The position numbers and the translations under genes are program-made. A DNA stretch of 37,987 bases from Phaeospirillum sp. (GTDB taxonomy: Bacteria > Pseudomonadota > Alphaproteobacteria > Rhodospirillales > Magnetospirillaceae), in contig JAVBXM010000027.1 in NCBI GenBank assembly GCA_030824585.1, positions 1 through 37,987 on the forward strand, read 5' to 3'. This document shows positions 13,870 to 22,621 of this stretch, piece by piece. The notes below the pieces were generated by a model, which saw only the letters and a list, made by a program, of their open reading frames with translations, did no database searches and was not told the DNA's origin. Within the stretch, counting starts at the first letter, position 1. Each line of letters opens with the position of its first letter.

Positions 13870-15524
13870 GCCACCGCCTCCGTGGCGCGCGGCAGCAGCC
13901 CGGCGGGGGTCAGCTCCAGTATCCGCCCGGCTCCCTCCAGCGCGTCGGCGTGGTGCGAGATGACGATCCTGGTCCGGTCGAAGAACAGGGTATCGATGGC
14001 GCGGGCGATGCGGCGGCCGGAATCGTGATCCACCGCCGAGACCGCCTCGTCGAGCACCAGGACCAGCGGATCGAGGAGCAGGGCGCGAGCGATGGCCAGA
14101 CGCTGGCGTTCTCCGCCCGACAGGGTGGCGCCGCGCTCGCCCACCATGGTCTCGAGGCCGAGATGGGTGATTTCGGCCAGCCCGGCCACCCGCGCCACCG
14201 CCTGATCGTCGGCGTCGGGGGCGGCGAGGCGGATGTTGTCGGCAATGGTTCCCGCCACCACCGGACTGTCCTGCGCCACCACCGCCACCCGCCGCCGCAA
14301 TTCGGCCAGGTCCAGGTGGCGCAGGTCCATGCCGTCCAGCAAGATGCGGCCATGGTCGGGATCGTAATGGCGGTGCAGGAGATCGATCAGGGTGCTCTTG
14401 CCGATACCGGACGCTCCGACCAGCCCGACCTTGACCCCGGCGGGAATCGTGGCGTCCAGACCGCTGAACACCGGCCCGTCCCCGCCATAGGAGAAGGCGA
14501 CGGCCTCGAAGCGGATGGTTCCGGCCGCCGTGGCGGGCAGGGGGACCGGGACGGCCGGGTTCTCCACCGCCACCGTCTCGTCGAGAATCTCCATGACCCG
14601 GTCGAGGCTGACGCGGGCGCGGCGCTGGGCCAGGATCAGCCCCAGCAGGGTGTTGACCGGCCCCACGGCGCGTCCGAGATACATGGTGAAGGCGACCAGG
14701 GCGCCGACGGTCATGGCGTCGTCCATCACCAGGACGCCTCCCGCCAGGAAAACCGCCGCGGCGGCCAGCCCGTTCAGCAGGCCGGGAATGCCGCCGGCCA
14801 CCGCCGAGAACAGCTCGGCGCGGCGCAGGTCGTCGAGATAATGGCGGTTGAGGGCCTGGAAGCGGGCGGCGTCGCGGGCCTCTCCCCCCATGGCCTGGAT
14901 CAGCTTCATGGATTGCAGGCTGTGAACCAGGAAGCCGGACATTTCGCCGTTGCGTTCGCGCAGGCGCCGGACCAGCCGCTCCATCCGGGGCCGGAGGCGC
15001 CGGGCCACCAGGACCTGCAGCGGCAGCAGCACGAAGGCCGGGGCCAGCAGTTGGGGGGCCAGGGCCGCCATCACCGCCAGGGTTCCGGCCAGGACCAGCA
15101 CGGCATTGACCGTCGCCAGCAGCGTGTCGACGATGAAGCGCTGGACCTCGGCCACGTCGCCGTCGATCCGCGACAGGATCTCGCCGGTACTGCGCCGGGC
15201 GAAATAGGTGGGCGGCAGGCGCTGGAGATGGCCGAACACCCTTTCGCGCAGCGCGAACAGCACCTTGGCCGACAGGGTCAGGTAGTGCCAGCGGTTGAAG
15301 GCCCCCACTCCCAGGGCCAGCACGGCCACCCCGAGAATCAGGCCGCAGGTCAGGGCGATCACCGGCATCTGCCGGGCGATCAGCCCCTCGTCGATCAGAT
15401 GCTTGGCGAGCCAGGGCTGCGCCAGGGCCAGGGCCGAGGCGACCGCCGACGCGCCGAGCACCAGGGCCGCCGATCCCAGATGCGGCCGCAGAAGGTGGAA
15501 CAGGGGCCGGAAACCGTGGGCCAT
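13866..15524 (-). CDS. qhpF: ABC exporter QhpF (fused membrane and ATPase domains)
   Basis: 552 aa half-transporter. Residues 1-310 hold six membrane helices of the type I exporter fold, with 'YFARRSTGEILSRIDGD', the usual coupling region. The ATPase domain has Walker A 'GASGIGKST', Q-loop 'VAVVAQDSP', signature 'LSGGERQRLAIARAL', Walker B 'LVLVLDEAVSAVD' and the H-loop His in 'ISHH'. As a homodimer it would carry the crosslinked gamma subunit to the periplasm, the role known for QhpF. The ATG at 15524 is 6 nt past the qhpB stop. There is no N-terminal C39 peptidase domain, which agrees with leader removal by the separate QhpE. Confidence 0.9.
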   Translation of the reverse strand: MAHGFRPLFHLLRPHLGSAALVLGASAVASALALAQPWLAKHLIDEGLIARQMPVIALTCGLILGVAVLALGVGAFNRWHYLTLSAKVLFALRERVFGHLQRLPPTYFARRSTGEILSRIDGDVAEVQRFIVDTLLATVNAVLVLAGTLAVMAALAPQLLAPAFVLLPLQVLVARRLRPRMERLVRRLRERNGEMSGFLVHSLQSMKLIQAMGGEARDAARFQALNRHYLDDLRRAELFSAVAGGIPGLLNGLAAAAVFLAGGVLVMDDAMTVGALVAFTMYLGRAVGPVNTLLGLILAQRRARVSLDRVMEILDETVAVENPAVPVPLPATAAGTIRFEAVAFSYGGDGPVFSGLDATIPAGVKVGLVGASGIGKSTLIDLLHRHYDPDHGRILLDGMDLRHLDLAELRRRVAVVAQDSPVVAGTIADNIRLAAPDADDQAVARVAGLAEITHLGLETMVGERGATLSGGERQRLAIARALLLDPLVLVLDEAVSAVDHDSGRRIARAIDTLFFDRTRIVISHHADALEGAGRILELTPAGLLPRATEAVA

Positions 15525-15530
15525 GGCGGG

Positions 15531-16622
15531 TTACCGCTGAACCATTCTGATCCAGGTCCCCCCCATGTCGTGCCCGTCGGGCAGGTTGATCTCGCCGATG
15601 CGTTCCAGCGTCTCGGTGGAGTAGACCCCGATATCGCTGATGGTTCCCGCCACGTAGACTTCCTTGCCGTCGCCGGAAATGTTCAGGCAGTAATAGGTAT
15701 GGGGCAGGGTCACCCGCTTGACCAGTTGGTTGGTGGCGGTGTCGGTCTTGGAGAGCGTGTTGTAGACCGAGAAGACCTCGTTGCGGCGGACCGGATTGAC
15801 CACCGACGAGAAGATCACGGTGCTGGTGTTCTCGAACTCCTCCATAGTGACCTTGCCGGTGGTGAAATCCAGGGTCAGCATGCCGGTGCGGGCCGCCGCC
15901 GGGTCCTTGGGATCGAGATCGGTGCGGGTGGCGAAGTAGGGATTGGCGAAGACCTTGGCCTGCTCGTAGTGGTTCCATACCCCGAAGACGTCGGGAACGG
16001 CGTAATTGGGACGCTCCCAATTGGCCACCTTGTCCACCTTGAGGACCTTGCCGTCCCTGGGATCGAGGGTGTGGATGTCCCAGTTGACGGCATAGAGTTT
16101 GGTGCCGTCGGGGGCCATGAACAGTCCGGTGGTCCGGCGGGGCACCGGCAGGATGCGGTCGGGCCTGGCGTTCAGCCCGGAATCGGTGCGGTAGACGGCG
16201 ATGCCGACGTCCTGCACCTCGTATTCGCCCTGGCCGAGGCGGACGGGCGAGCGCATCACGAACAGTTCCTTGCCGTCGGGGCTGATCTCCAGCCCGAACA
16301 TGTTGCGGGCACGGATGCTGCCGTCGCTGAGATCGGCGCGGAACACCTCCTTGCCGCTGTCCAGGTCGATACCGACCAGGCTGCCCCAGTGGTTGGTGAT
16401 CACGTAGGCGACCTTGCCGTCGGGCGAGGGCACGATACCCAAAGGCGCGCCGGGGCCGGCGATGGGGTAGGAACGCTCCACCTTGCGGGCGGCGGGGTCC
16501 ACCAGCACCAGGGTGTTCGGCTTGGTCGAGGTCAGGATGTATTCCTTGCTCCACGCGGCCACCGGATCGAGCGACAACGCGCCAAGCGCCAGCAGCGCGG
16601 CGGCGAAGACCTTGGACTTCAT
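15531..16622 (-). CDS. qhpB: Quinohemoprotein amine dehydrogenase beta subunit
   Basis: 363 aa. A signal peptide (MKSKVFAAALLALGALSLDP, cleaved near AWS/KEY) sends it to the periplasm. The mature part is a seven-bladed beta-propeller with YVTN-like strands such as 'PNTLVLVDPAARKV', 'VPSPDGKVAYVITNH', 'ISPDGKELFVMRS', 'MAPDGTKLYAVNWD' and 'ISGDGKEVYVAGT'. In known enzymes this subunit closes over the small gamma subunit and helps form the amine-binding pocket. It lies 16 nt downstream of qhpC with GGGGAG before the ATG. No cofactor motif is expected or seen. The order A-D-C-B is the standard qhp order. Confidence 0.93.
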   Translation of the reverse strand: MKSKVFAAALLALGALSLDPVAAWSKEYILTSTKPNTLVLVDPAARKVERSYPIAGPGAPLGIVPSPDGKVAYVITNHWGSLVGIDLDSGKEVFRADLSDGSIRARNMFGLEISPDGKELFVMRSPVRLGQGEYEVQDVGIAVYRTDSGLNARPDRILPVPRRTTGLFMAPDGTKLYAVNWDIHTLDPRDGKVLKVDKVANWERPNYAVPDVFGVWNHYEQAKVFANPYFATRTDLDPKDPAAARTGMLTLDFTTGKVTMEEFENTSTVIFSSVVNPVRRNEVFSVYNTLSKTDTATNQLVKRVTLPHTYYCLNISGDGKEVYVAGTISDIGVYSTETLERIGEINLPDGHDMGGTWIRMVQR

Positions 16623-16638
16623 GGGTGGGCTCCCCTGG

Positions 16639-16959
16639 TCATTTCTTGTTGTAGACGGATTGCAGCTTGCGCCAGTCGCGCATGGCCGAGGGGACCTCGG
16701 TGCTCCAGTCCGGATGGGTGTTGATGGTGTCGGGCACCTGGACGGGCCACCAGCACGGGTCGGAACAGCCGTAGAGATCGGCCTCCACCGGCTGGCACAG
16801 GGCCGCGATCCCGCCGAACGGGTCGACCTCCCAGCCGGGATCGAGGGTCGAGGTGCAGCCGGTGACCACCTGCATGACGCGGGCCTCCGGGGCCTTGCCG
16901 TCCTCGGCGGCGCGTTCGACCTGCTCGGCCTTGCGGTTGATGGGTTTCAGATGCTTCAT
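16639..16959 (-). CDS. qhpC: Quinohemoprotein amine dehydrogenase gamma subunit, CTQ cofactor carrier
   Basis: 106 aa. Every modified residue of the Paracoccus enzyme is found with a constant offset of 28: Cys35-Glu44, Cys55-Asp61 and Cys69-Asp77 for the three Cys-to-acidic thioether bridges, and Cys65 with Trp71 for cysteine tryptophylquinone (mature numbering 7/16, 27/33, 41/49, 37/43). The core reads '[16 protein letters not shown]'. The first 28 residues are therefore the cytoplasmic leader that QhpD recognises and QhpE removes; there is no Sec signal. The ATG overlaps the qhpD stop as ATGA, coupling the substrate to its radical SAM enzyme, and GGGAG precedes it. This is a peptide that needs crosslinking, Trp dihydroxylation, cleavage and export before it works. 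Confidence 0.96.
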   Translation of the reverse strand: MKHLKPINRKAEQVERAAEDGKAPEARVMQVVTGCTSTLDPGWEVDPFGGIAALCQPVEADLYGCSDPCWWPVQVPDTINTHPDWSTEVPSAMRDWRKLQSVYNKK

Positions 16960-18380
16960 GAGTCGCTCCCTCGAGGTCCCGCCCTGCGGGCCATGAAAGT
17001 AGGGTTCCCCGCCATGATTCCGGCATAGATGGCGATGCCGAGATCCACCCATTCCCGCATCAGGTCGCAGTAATGGTCGGTGGGGCGGAACAGGTCGCCG
17101 TGGCGGGCGTAGGATTCGTGATAGCAGCCCCCGGCGCACAGATGGCGGGCGTGGCAATCGCCACAGAAGCCTTCGGTGCGGTCCAGCGCGCGGTCGACGA
17201 AGGCCGCGACGGCCGCATGGTCGAGGCCGGTATCCACATGGCCGAAGGTCTCCTGGCCGCTGCCGGCGAAGCGGTGGCACAGCGCCAGGGCGCCCGTGGT
17301 GTCGACCGCCAGCAGCGCCACCGCCGCGCCGCAGGGGATCAGCTTGCTGCTGCCCTCGTGCAGGGCGGTCATCATCTGGCCGATATTGGAAAAGCCGATG
17401 TCGCGCCCTTCCAGGGCCGCGTCGCGCCACGCCAGGGCCAGGGTCTTGAGGTTGTCGAACACCACCCGGGTGTCGTCGTGGCCCAGCCCGAATCCGGCGG
17501 GCAGGCCGGCGGTAACCGGCGCGAAGCCCACCTCGGCGAAGCCGATCTCGTTCTTCAGGTGGTGGTGGATGCCGGCGACGTCGGTCATGCCGGCGGCCAG
17601 GGTGACCCGCGCCCCCACCGGCCGGAGGCGATAGCGTTCCAGCAGCCGGCGCGCCTTGTCGGCCACCACGGCATAGGTGCCGGAACCGCCGATGGTCCGG
17701 CGGTTGCGGTCGTGAATCTCCGCCGGGCCATCCATGCTGACGGTGATGGCGAAGCGGTGGGCGGCCAGGAAATCCACCGCCGCATCGTCCAGCAGGGTGG
17801 CGTTGGTGGTCAGGGAATAGTCGAAGGCCTTGCCGGTCTCGATGCCGCGGCGGTCGGCATAGGCGACTGTATGACGGATCAGCGGCAGGGCGGTCAGCGG
17901 CTCTCCGCCGAAGAAGGTCAGGTTGAGGCGCCGGCGCCCGCCGGATTCGCGGACCAGCAAGTCCACCGCCTTCTCGGCGTGGGCCCGAGACAGCCGGGCG
18001 GCGGCGGCGGGACGGCTGAGATCCTCCTTGTAGCAATAGGAACAGGCCAGATTGCAGCCGGTGGTCAGGTTGAGCACCAGGGTCGTCAGGGCGTTGTCCG
18101 GCAAGGCCGGCCTGGGCTTGGGACGCGGCGCCGCCGCCCTCGGCCTGACGGCCTCCAGGGCGGCGAGGTCGCGAAGGGCCTCCTCGACCGCGTCCGCGCC
18201 GAATTGCCCGTCGAGAGGCGAAGCGCCGACGGCGTTCCCGCCGGCCAGCCGGTCCATGACCGCGCCGGCCACCGCGTCCAGCTCGAACAGGCTGCTGGTC
18301 GGGACGTGGAACAGAATCCTGCGCCCATCGACCAGCATGTCGCGCACATCCGCATCGGCCCTGCGCCAGATCGTATCCAC
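16956..18380 (-). CDS. qhpD: Radical SAM/SPASM thioether-forming enzyme QhpD
   Basis: 474 aa from a GTG at 18380 with AAAGGGG 7 nt upstream; in-frame ATGs at 18422/18419 would overlap qhpA and lack a good site. The N-terminal 90 residues ('[20 protein letters not shown]') resemble a RiPP recognition-type region. The radical SAM cluster is Cys109, Cys113 and Cys116 in '[15 protein letters not shown]', with 'FFGGEPL' and 'TTNATLL' following. The C-terminal SPASM region has 'CHRF', '[20 protein letters not shown]' and 'HYCDLM' for two auxiliary 4Fe-4S clusters. In known systems it makes three successive sulfur-to-methylene carbon thioether bonds in QhpC. It lies 22 nt past qhpA and overlaps qhpC by 4 nt. 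Confidence 0.94.
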   Translation of the reverse strand: MDTIWRRADADVRDMLVDGRRILFHVPTSSLFELDAVAGAVMDRLAGGNAVGASPLDGQFGADAVEEALRDLAALEAVRPRAAAPRPKPRPALPDNALTTLVLNLTTGCNLACSYCYKEDLSRPAAAARLSRAHAEKAVDLLVRESGGRRRLNLTFFGGEPLTALPLIRHTVAYADRRGIETGKAFDYSLTTNATLLDDAAVDFLAAHRFAITVSMDGPAEIHDRNRRTIGGSGTYAVVADKARRLLERYRLRPVGARVTLAAGMTDVAGIHHHLKNEIGFAEVGFAPVTAGLPAGFGLGHDDTRVVFDNLKTLALAWRDAALEGRDIGFSNIGQMMTALHEGSSKLIPCGAAVALLAVDTTGALALCHRFAGSGQETFGHVDTGLDHAAVAAFVDRALDRTEGFCGDCHARHLCAGGCYHESYARHGDLFRPTDHYCDLMREWVDLGIAIYAGIMAGNPTFMARRAGPRGSDS

Positions 18381-18402
18381 GGCTTTTCCCCTTTCTGCCG
18401 GC

Positions 18403-19962
18403 CTACCGGATCTCGGCATCATTCCAGCGCTGGGGGGCGATCACAAGGTGAGCGCTGCCCTCGACCATGGCGCTGCCCTCGGCCACCTGGGCCTTGATCA
18501 GCAGATTGGCGATGTTGTTGAGATTCTTCCGCGCCGGATTGGGACCCGCCCCGGCGGGCATGAACAGGCCGTCGGGCCGCAAGACGCCGCCGAATTTGGC
18601 ATCCTGGTCGTGTTCGGCGGTTTCGTCGAAATTGCCGACCGACCATTTGGCGGGTACGGGGCCGATCCGGAGATTGTCGGCGGCGTAGGCCACGGCGTCG
18701 AACTGGGCCGGGGCGGGGGGAACCGGGCCGCCATTGCCGCCAAGCCGCGCCACCATGGTTTCGGGCTCGACCTTGAGCGTGGCGATCCTGTCATAGACCA
18801 CCAGCGGCGCCTTGGCCTTGCCCACGGAAATCTCGCGCGTCCCGGTGGCGGCGCCGGCCGAGGCCGAAACCAGCACGGTGACGGCTTCGGGGGTGGTGGC
18901 GATCACCTTTTCCACCACGAGGCCGTCGCCAAGCGACAGGTCCTTGGCCAGTGCGCTGCCGGCAACGACCAGACGGGTGGTCTCGCCCACCTTGAGGGCG
19001 GCGGGAGACAGCCCGGCGATGGCCTCCTTCCCCCGTACCGCGACCATGCTGGCGCCGATGGCGTCCTGATCGTCCAGATACCAGCGTCCCTCCAGGCGAT
19101 TGCCGTCGGCGGAGGCTTGCAGCACTTCGCTGACCTGCTCGCCGCCCAGCATGGTGCTGCCGCGCCACTCGAAGCCGGTATAGACCACCGAGCGCCCCTC
19201 GCCGGTCTCGCTGGTGCCGTCGGCCCAGGTCAGGCGGTAGCTGAGCTGGTAGGAATCCGCCGCGTTGCGCTTGACCTCCATCCGGCCCCAGTAATCTCCC
19301 TTGCCCGGCCGGTGGCCGGCGACGGTCCATCCGCCCGACAGGTTGGGGGAACGGTGGGTCTTCCAGGCTTTCCAGGCGGTGGAGTCGAGCGGCCATTTGG
19401 CCGCCAGCTTTTCCGGCAGCGGGCCGGAAACCATTTCCCACCATTTGCGGTCGCGCGCCGTGGCCTGGTATTCGGCGGTCGGCCACTGGCCGAGATGCAT
19501 GTGGGCGAGGCGGCGCCACTCCGCCGCGGTGCGGCGCTGCAGGCCGATCCGGGCATAGGAGTGACAGCGGGCGCACAGCGTCGCCACATCGGAATCGTCC
19601 GGCGTTTCCACCACCGTCCGCCGCTCCAGGGCGTAGCGGAAGGGAGCCGCCTCCTCGGGGGCGAGGCCCTGGCGGTCGGCGAGATGCTTCACCACGGTCC
19701 GGGCCTCGGAATCGGTGAGGAGCAGGCCGTGCCACTGGCGCATGCGCCGCACGGTCATGGCCCAGCCCTCGGGCGACTTGCGCTGCTCATCGATGCGGAA
19801 CAGCCCGCCCGTGGTGGTACGGGGGTGGCAGGTCGAGCATTTGGTGTTGAGCACCGCCTCCGCCGAAGGCTCCTTGGCGCCGGCGGAAGGGGCGGATGCC
19901 AATCCCGCCGACGCCAGGGCGAGGATCGCCAGCGGCATGAAACGCCAGGACTTATGCTTCAT
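18403..19962 (-). CDS. qhpA: Quinohemoprotein amine dehydrogenase alpha subunit, diheme cytochrome c
   Basis: 519 aa precursor. The signal peptide (MKHKSWRFMPLAILALASAG, cleaved near AGA/KEP) directs it to the periplasm. Two heme c sites are present: CSTCH at 42-46 and CARCH at 130-134, each in a cytochrome-like N-terminal domain. The rest is beta-sheet domains typical of the family ('LSPAALKVGETTRLVVAGSAL', 'APQRWNDAEIR' at the end). It takes electrons from CTQ in QhpC and passes them to a soluble acceptor such as a cytochrome or azurin. The ATG at 19962 has GGAG 7 nt before it; the longer ORF upstream runs into the aldehyde dehydrogenase gene and is not real. It is preceded by a strong intercistronic hairpin. 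Confidence 0.94.
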   Translation of the reverse strand: MKHKSWRFMPLAILALASAGLASAPSAGAKEPSAEAVLNTKCSTCHPRTTTGGLFRIDEQRKSPEGWAMTVRRMRQWHGLLLTDSEARTVVKHLADRQGLAPEEAAPFRYALERRTVVETPDDSDVATLCARCHSYARIGLQRRTAAEWRRLAHMHLGQWPTAEYQATARDRKWWEMVSGPLPEKLAAKWPLDSTAWKAWKTHRSPNLSGGWTVAGHRPGKGDYWGRMEVKRNAADSYQLSYRLTWADGTSETGEGRSVVYTGFEWRGSTMLGGEQVSEVLQASADGNRLEGRWYLDDQDAIGASMVAVRGKEAIAGLSPAALKVGETTRLVVAGSALAKDLSLGDGLVVEKVIATTPEAVTVLVSASAGAATGTREISVGKAKAPLVVYDRIATLKVEPETMVARLGGNGGPVPPAPAQFDAVAYAADNLRIGPVPAKWSVGNFDETAEHDQDAKFGGVLRPDGLFMPAGAGPNPARKNLNNIANLLIKAQVAEGSAMVEGSAHLVIAPQRWNDAEIR

Positions 19963-19988
19963 TCTCGATCTCCGAAAACCGTCTGCGG

Positions 19989-20019
19989 GGACGGTGGCGC
20001 CATTGGCGCGCCACCGTCC
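19989..20019 (-). terminator. Strong stem-loop between aldehyde dehydrogenase and qhpA
   Basis: Two perfect 11-nt arms (GGACGGTGGCG / CGCCACCGTCC) with a 9-nt loop begin 7 nt past the dehydrogenase stop and end 27 nt before the qhpA start. There is no T-run directly after it. It could be a partial terminator, a processing site or a stabiliser of the mRNA ends, tuning qhpA against the dehydrogenase. Confidence 0.5.
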
Positions 20020-20026
20020 GCCCTTC

Positions 20027-21532
20027 CTAGTATGCCACGCAGACGGACTTGGTTTCGGTGTAGGCGTCGATGGCCGTCTTGCCCAATTCCCGTCCCCAGC
20101 CGGACTGCTTGTAGCCGCCGAACGGCATGGCGGCGTCCACCAGGCCATGGCAATTGACCCAGACGGTGCCGGCCTTGAGCGCCGGGGCGATGCGATGCAT
20201 CTTGGAAAGGTCCCGGGTCCAGATGCTGGCGCCCAGGCCGTAGATGCTGTCGTTGGCCGCCGCGACCACCTCGTCCAGGTCGGTGTAGGGCATGGCGACC
20301 ACCACCGGGCCGAAGATTTCCTCGCGCACCACCTTCATGTTCGGCTTGGTGTTGACCAGTACGGTCGGCTCGACGAAATAGCCGGGCTGGTCCAGGCGGC
20401 GGCCGCCGGCCACGGCGCAGGCGCCCTCGGCCAGTCCGCTGTCGATGTAGCCGCACACCCGCCGGGCCTGTTCTTCCGACACCAGGGGGCCCATCTGGGT
20501 GGTGGGCGACATGCCGTGACCCAGCGAGAACTGCTTGGCGGCCGCGGCCACGCCGTCGACCACCTTGTCGAACACCGATTTGTGGACGTAGAGGCGCGAT
20601 CCGGCGGCGCAGACCTGGCCGTGATTGAAGAAGATGGCCATGGCGGCGCCGGGGATGGCGATATCGAGGTCGGCGTCGTCGAGCACGATGGCCGGGGATT
20701 TGCCGCCCAGTTCGAGGGACACCTTCTTCAGATTGCCGAGAGCCGCCTGGGTGATCAGCTTGCCCACCTCGGTGGAGCCGGTGAAAGCCACCTTGTCGAC
20801 CCCGTGATGGGCGCTGATGGCGGCGCCGGCGGTGTGGCCGTAGCCGGGCAGGATGTTGACCACGCCGGCGGGATAGCCCGCCTCCATGATCAGCTCGCCC
20901 AGGCGCAGCGCGGTCAGCGGCGTCTGCTCGGCCGGCTTCAGGATCGAGGTGCAGCCCGACGCCAGGGCGGGAGCCAGCTTCCACGCGGCCATCAGCAGCG
21001 GGAAGTTCCAGGGAATGATCTGGCCGACCACCCCCACCGGCTCGCGCACGGTGTAGGCGAAGAACTTGCCCTCGGGCACGTAGGGAAACGACACCGGGAT
21101 GGTCGCCCCCTCGTTCTTGGTCGGCCAGCCGGCCATGTAGCGGCAGAAATCCACCGCCGCCACCACGTCCAGATGGCGGGCCATCATCACCGACTTGCCG
21201 TTGTCGAGGGATTCCAGCTCGGCCAACTGATCGGCGTTGGCCTCGATCAGGTCGGCCAGGCGGTGCAGCAGCCGCTCGCGGTCGCTGGCCTTCATGTCGC
21301 GCCAGGCCTTGTTCTCGAAGGCGGCGCGGGCGGCGATCACCGCGCGGTCCACATCGGCGGCGTCGGCTTCGGCGACGGAGGCGATCTGGCGGCCGGTCCC
21401 CGGATCGTAAACGGGAAAGGTCTTGCCGGATGCCGCCTCGACCCACTGGCCGCCAATCAGCAGATTTAGTTTCTTTCCAAGAAAATTCTTGGTGTCTTGA
21501 CGGATTTTTCCGGCCAGTTCATCTGGATTCAT
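20027..21532 (-). CDS. NAD(P)-dependent aldehyde dehydrogenase
   Basis: 501 aa. It oxidises aldehydes to acids in the cytoplasm. The family landmarks are all present: 'VVGQIIPWNFPLLMA' (Asn176), Lys199 in 'SILKPAEQTPL', 'FTGSTEVGK', general base Glu274 in 'LELGGKSPAIV', nucleophile Cys308 in 'FFNHGQVCAAGSRLYV', and 'REEIFGPVV'. The style (FNHGQVC, 'SGWGRELG') is that of the phenylacetaldehyde/betaine aldehyde dehydrogenase-like group. It starts at the ATG at 21532 (AAGGG 8 nt upstream) rather than the GTG at 21541. It would take the aldehyde formed by QhpABC, as PeaE does in the Pseudomonas phenylethylamine (pea) operon. A 91-nt gap before it holds an operator-like repeat, so it probably has its own promoter. 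Confidence 0.93.
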   Translation of the reverse strand: MNPDELAGKIRQDTKNFLGKKLNLLIGGQWVEAASGKTFPVYDPGTGRQIASVAEADAADVDRAVIAARAAFENKAWRDMKASDRERLLHRLADLIEANADQLAELESLDNGKSVMMARHLDVVAAVDFCRYMAGWPTKNEGATIPVSFPYVPEGKFFAYTVREPVGVVGQIIPWNFPLLMAAWKLAPALASGCTSILKPAEQTPLTALRLGELIMEAGYPAGVVNILPGYGHTAGAAISAHHGVDKVAFTGSTEVGKLITQAALGNLKKVSLELGGKSPAIVLDDADLDIAIPGAAMAIFFNHGQVCAAGSRLYVHKSVFDKVVDGVAAAAKQFSLGHGMSPTTQMGPLVSEEQARRVCGYIDSGLAEGACAVAGGRRLDQPGYFVEPTVLVNTKPNMKVVREEIFGPVVVAMPYTDLDEVVAAANDSIYGLGASIWTRDLSKMHRIAPALKAGTVWVNCHGLVDAAMPFGGYKQSGWGRELGKTAIDAYTETKSVCVAY

Positions 21533-21609
21533 GATTGTCACCCTTTATTAAGCCGTTTTGTTGGTATCAAATCTTGCTTGCATTAGGCCAAGAACCTATC
21601 GCCAACGCG

Positions 21610-21627
21610 ATAACCACTTCTGGTTAT
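21610..21627. promoter_or_regulatory. Operator-like inverted repeat upstream of the aldehyde dehydrogenase gene
   Basis: ATAACC-ACTTCT-GGTTAT, perfect 6-nt arms with a 6-nt spacer, at the stop codon of the YCF48-like gene and 78 nt before the dehydrogenase start. The identical arms and spacer length recur at 28443-28460. It is a probable activator site, perhaps for the LuxR-type regulator encoded at 28562. Confidence 0.6.
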
Positions 21628-22610
21628 GGATTCCTGTTCTTCAACTCCAGCCTGGTGACGCCGTTGAGACCCGCCAGCACCACGTCGGAATCCCCGACCG
21701 CCAAGGTGGCGGAGATGTTGACGCGATCGGGCTGGGTGAACGCGCTGAAGCCGGTGCCGTCGCCACGGCCGGTCAGCACCGTTCCGGCCAATCCGACCAC
21801 CACCACCCGGCCATCGGCCAGCTGGACCGCGCCGCCGAGGCTTTGCGTGGTGGGCGATGGCAGGGCCGCCCAGGTCCGGCCGTCGTCTTGCGACCGGAAC
21901 AGCCGTCCCCCCATGGCGGTGGCCAGCAGCGAACGGTCGCCGAGGCCCAGGATTCTCCAGACCGAGCCCTTCATGGGCAGGGTGACGGCCGACCAGGAAC
22001 GGCCGCCGTCGTCGGAGCGGAAAATGGTTCCGGTTTCCGCCGCCACCAGGAGGGCTCCCGAGGCCGAGACGGCCACGTGGTTGAGATGGCGGTCGGCATC
22101 CTCGCCGGTTCCCAGCTCGATCGCCTTCCAGGTGGCTCCCCCGTCCTCGGTCCGCAGGGCCGCCCCGTAGGCGCCGACGGCCAGCCCGCGTTCGGGGGTC
22201 TCGAACGCGATGGACATCAGGACCATGTCCGGAGCGGCCCGGTGGGCCAGCGTCCAGGTCTCCCCGCCATTGACGGTTTTCAGGATCACCCCGCCGTGGC
22301 CGGCGGCCCAGCCGATTTCCGGCCCGGTGAAGGTGACGGCGGTGAGCATGGTGTCGGTGGCGACGCCGCGGGCTTGCCGCCAGGACCGGCCCGCGTCGTC
22401 GGACAGCAGGACGGTTCCGTAATCGCCGACGGCGACCAGCCGCCTGCCGGCATAGGCAAGCTCGACCATGGGGGCGTGCTGCGCCATGGGGCCGCGAAAG
22501 GCCTCGCGCAGGGGCGGAGAAGGGGGCCTGATCCCGTCAGCCTGGGAGGGGAGCGACGGCATGGAGATCAGGCCCGCGAAGACGAACGCAAGAAGAGTCC
22601 GGGTTCTCAT
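21624..22610 (-). CDS. Periplasmic YCF48/BNR-repeat beta-propeller protein
   Basis: 328 aa. A signal peptide (MRTRTLLAFVFAGLISMPSL, cleaved near SQA/DG) is followed by repeated Asp-box/YCF48 blades: 'LLSDDAGRSWRQA', 'LKTVNGGETWTLA', 'LRTEDGGATWKAI', 'FRSDDGGRSWSAV', 'FRSQDDGRTWAAL'. The second in-frame ATG (22610) is chosen because GGAG is 6 nt before it, while the first ATG follows GGAG directly. It starts 11 nt after the RND gene. YCF48-like proteins of this kind recur next to RND transporters with DUF1302/DUF1329 partners, where they are thought to act as periplasmic partners or assembly factors. The exact role here is unknown. Confidence 0.88.
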   Translation of the reverse strand: MRTRTLLAFVFAGLISMPSLPSQADGIRPPSPPLREAFRGPMAQHAPMVELAYAGRRLVAVGDYGTVLLSDDAGRSWRQARGVATDTMLTAVTFTGPEIGWAAGHGGVILKTVNGGETWTLAHRAAPDMVLMSIAFETPERGLAVGAYGAALRTEDGGATWKAIELGTGEDADRHLNHVAVSASGALLVAAETGTIFRSDDGGRSWSAVTLPMKGSVWRILGLGDRSLLATAMGGRLFRSQDDGRTWAALPSPTTQSLGGAVQLADGRVVVVGLAGTVLTGRGDGTGFSAFTQPDRVNISATLAVGDSDVVLAGLNGVTRLELKNRNP

Positions 22611-22621
22611 GTTCATCTCCG

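Noticed and set aside
13870-16554. Upstream part of the 1126-residue minus-strand frame that ends as qhpE
   Set aside because: It crosses qhpF and qhpB in another frame; only the last 231 residues, from the ATG at 13869, form a real protein.
21560-21600. Possible sigma-54 promoter (GG-N10-GC) before the aldehyde dehydrogenase gene
   Set aside because: Only the GG and GC doublets and one flank fit the consensus; the -12 TTGC element is not matched, so it is within chance expectation.
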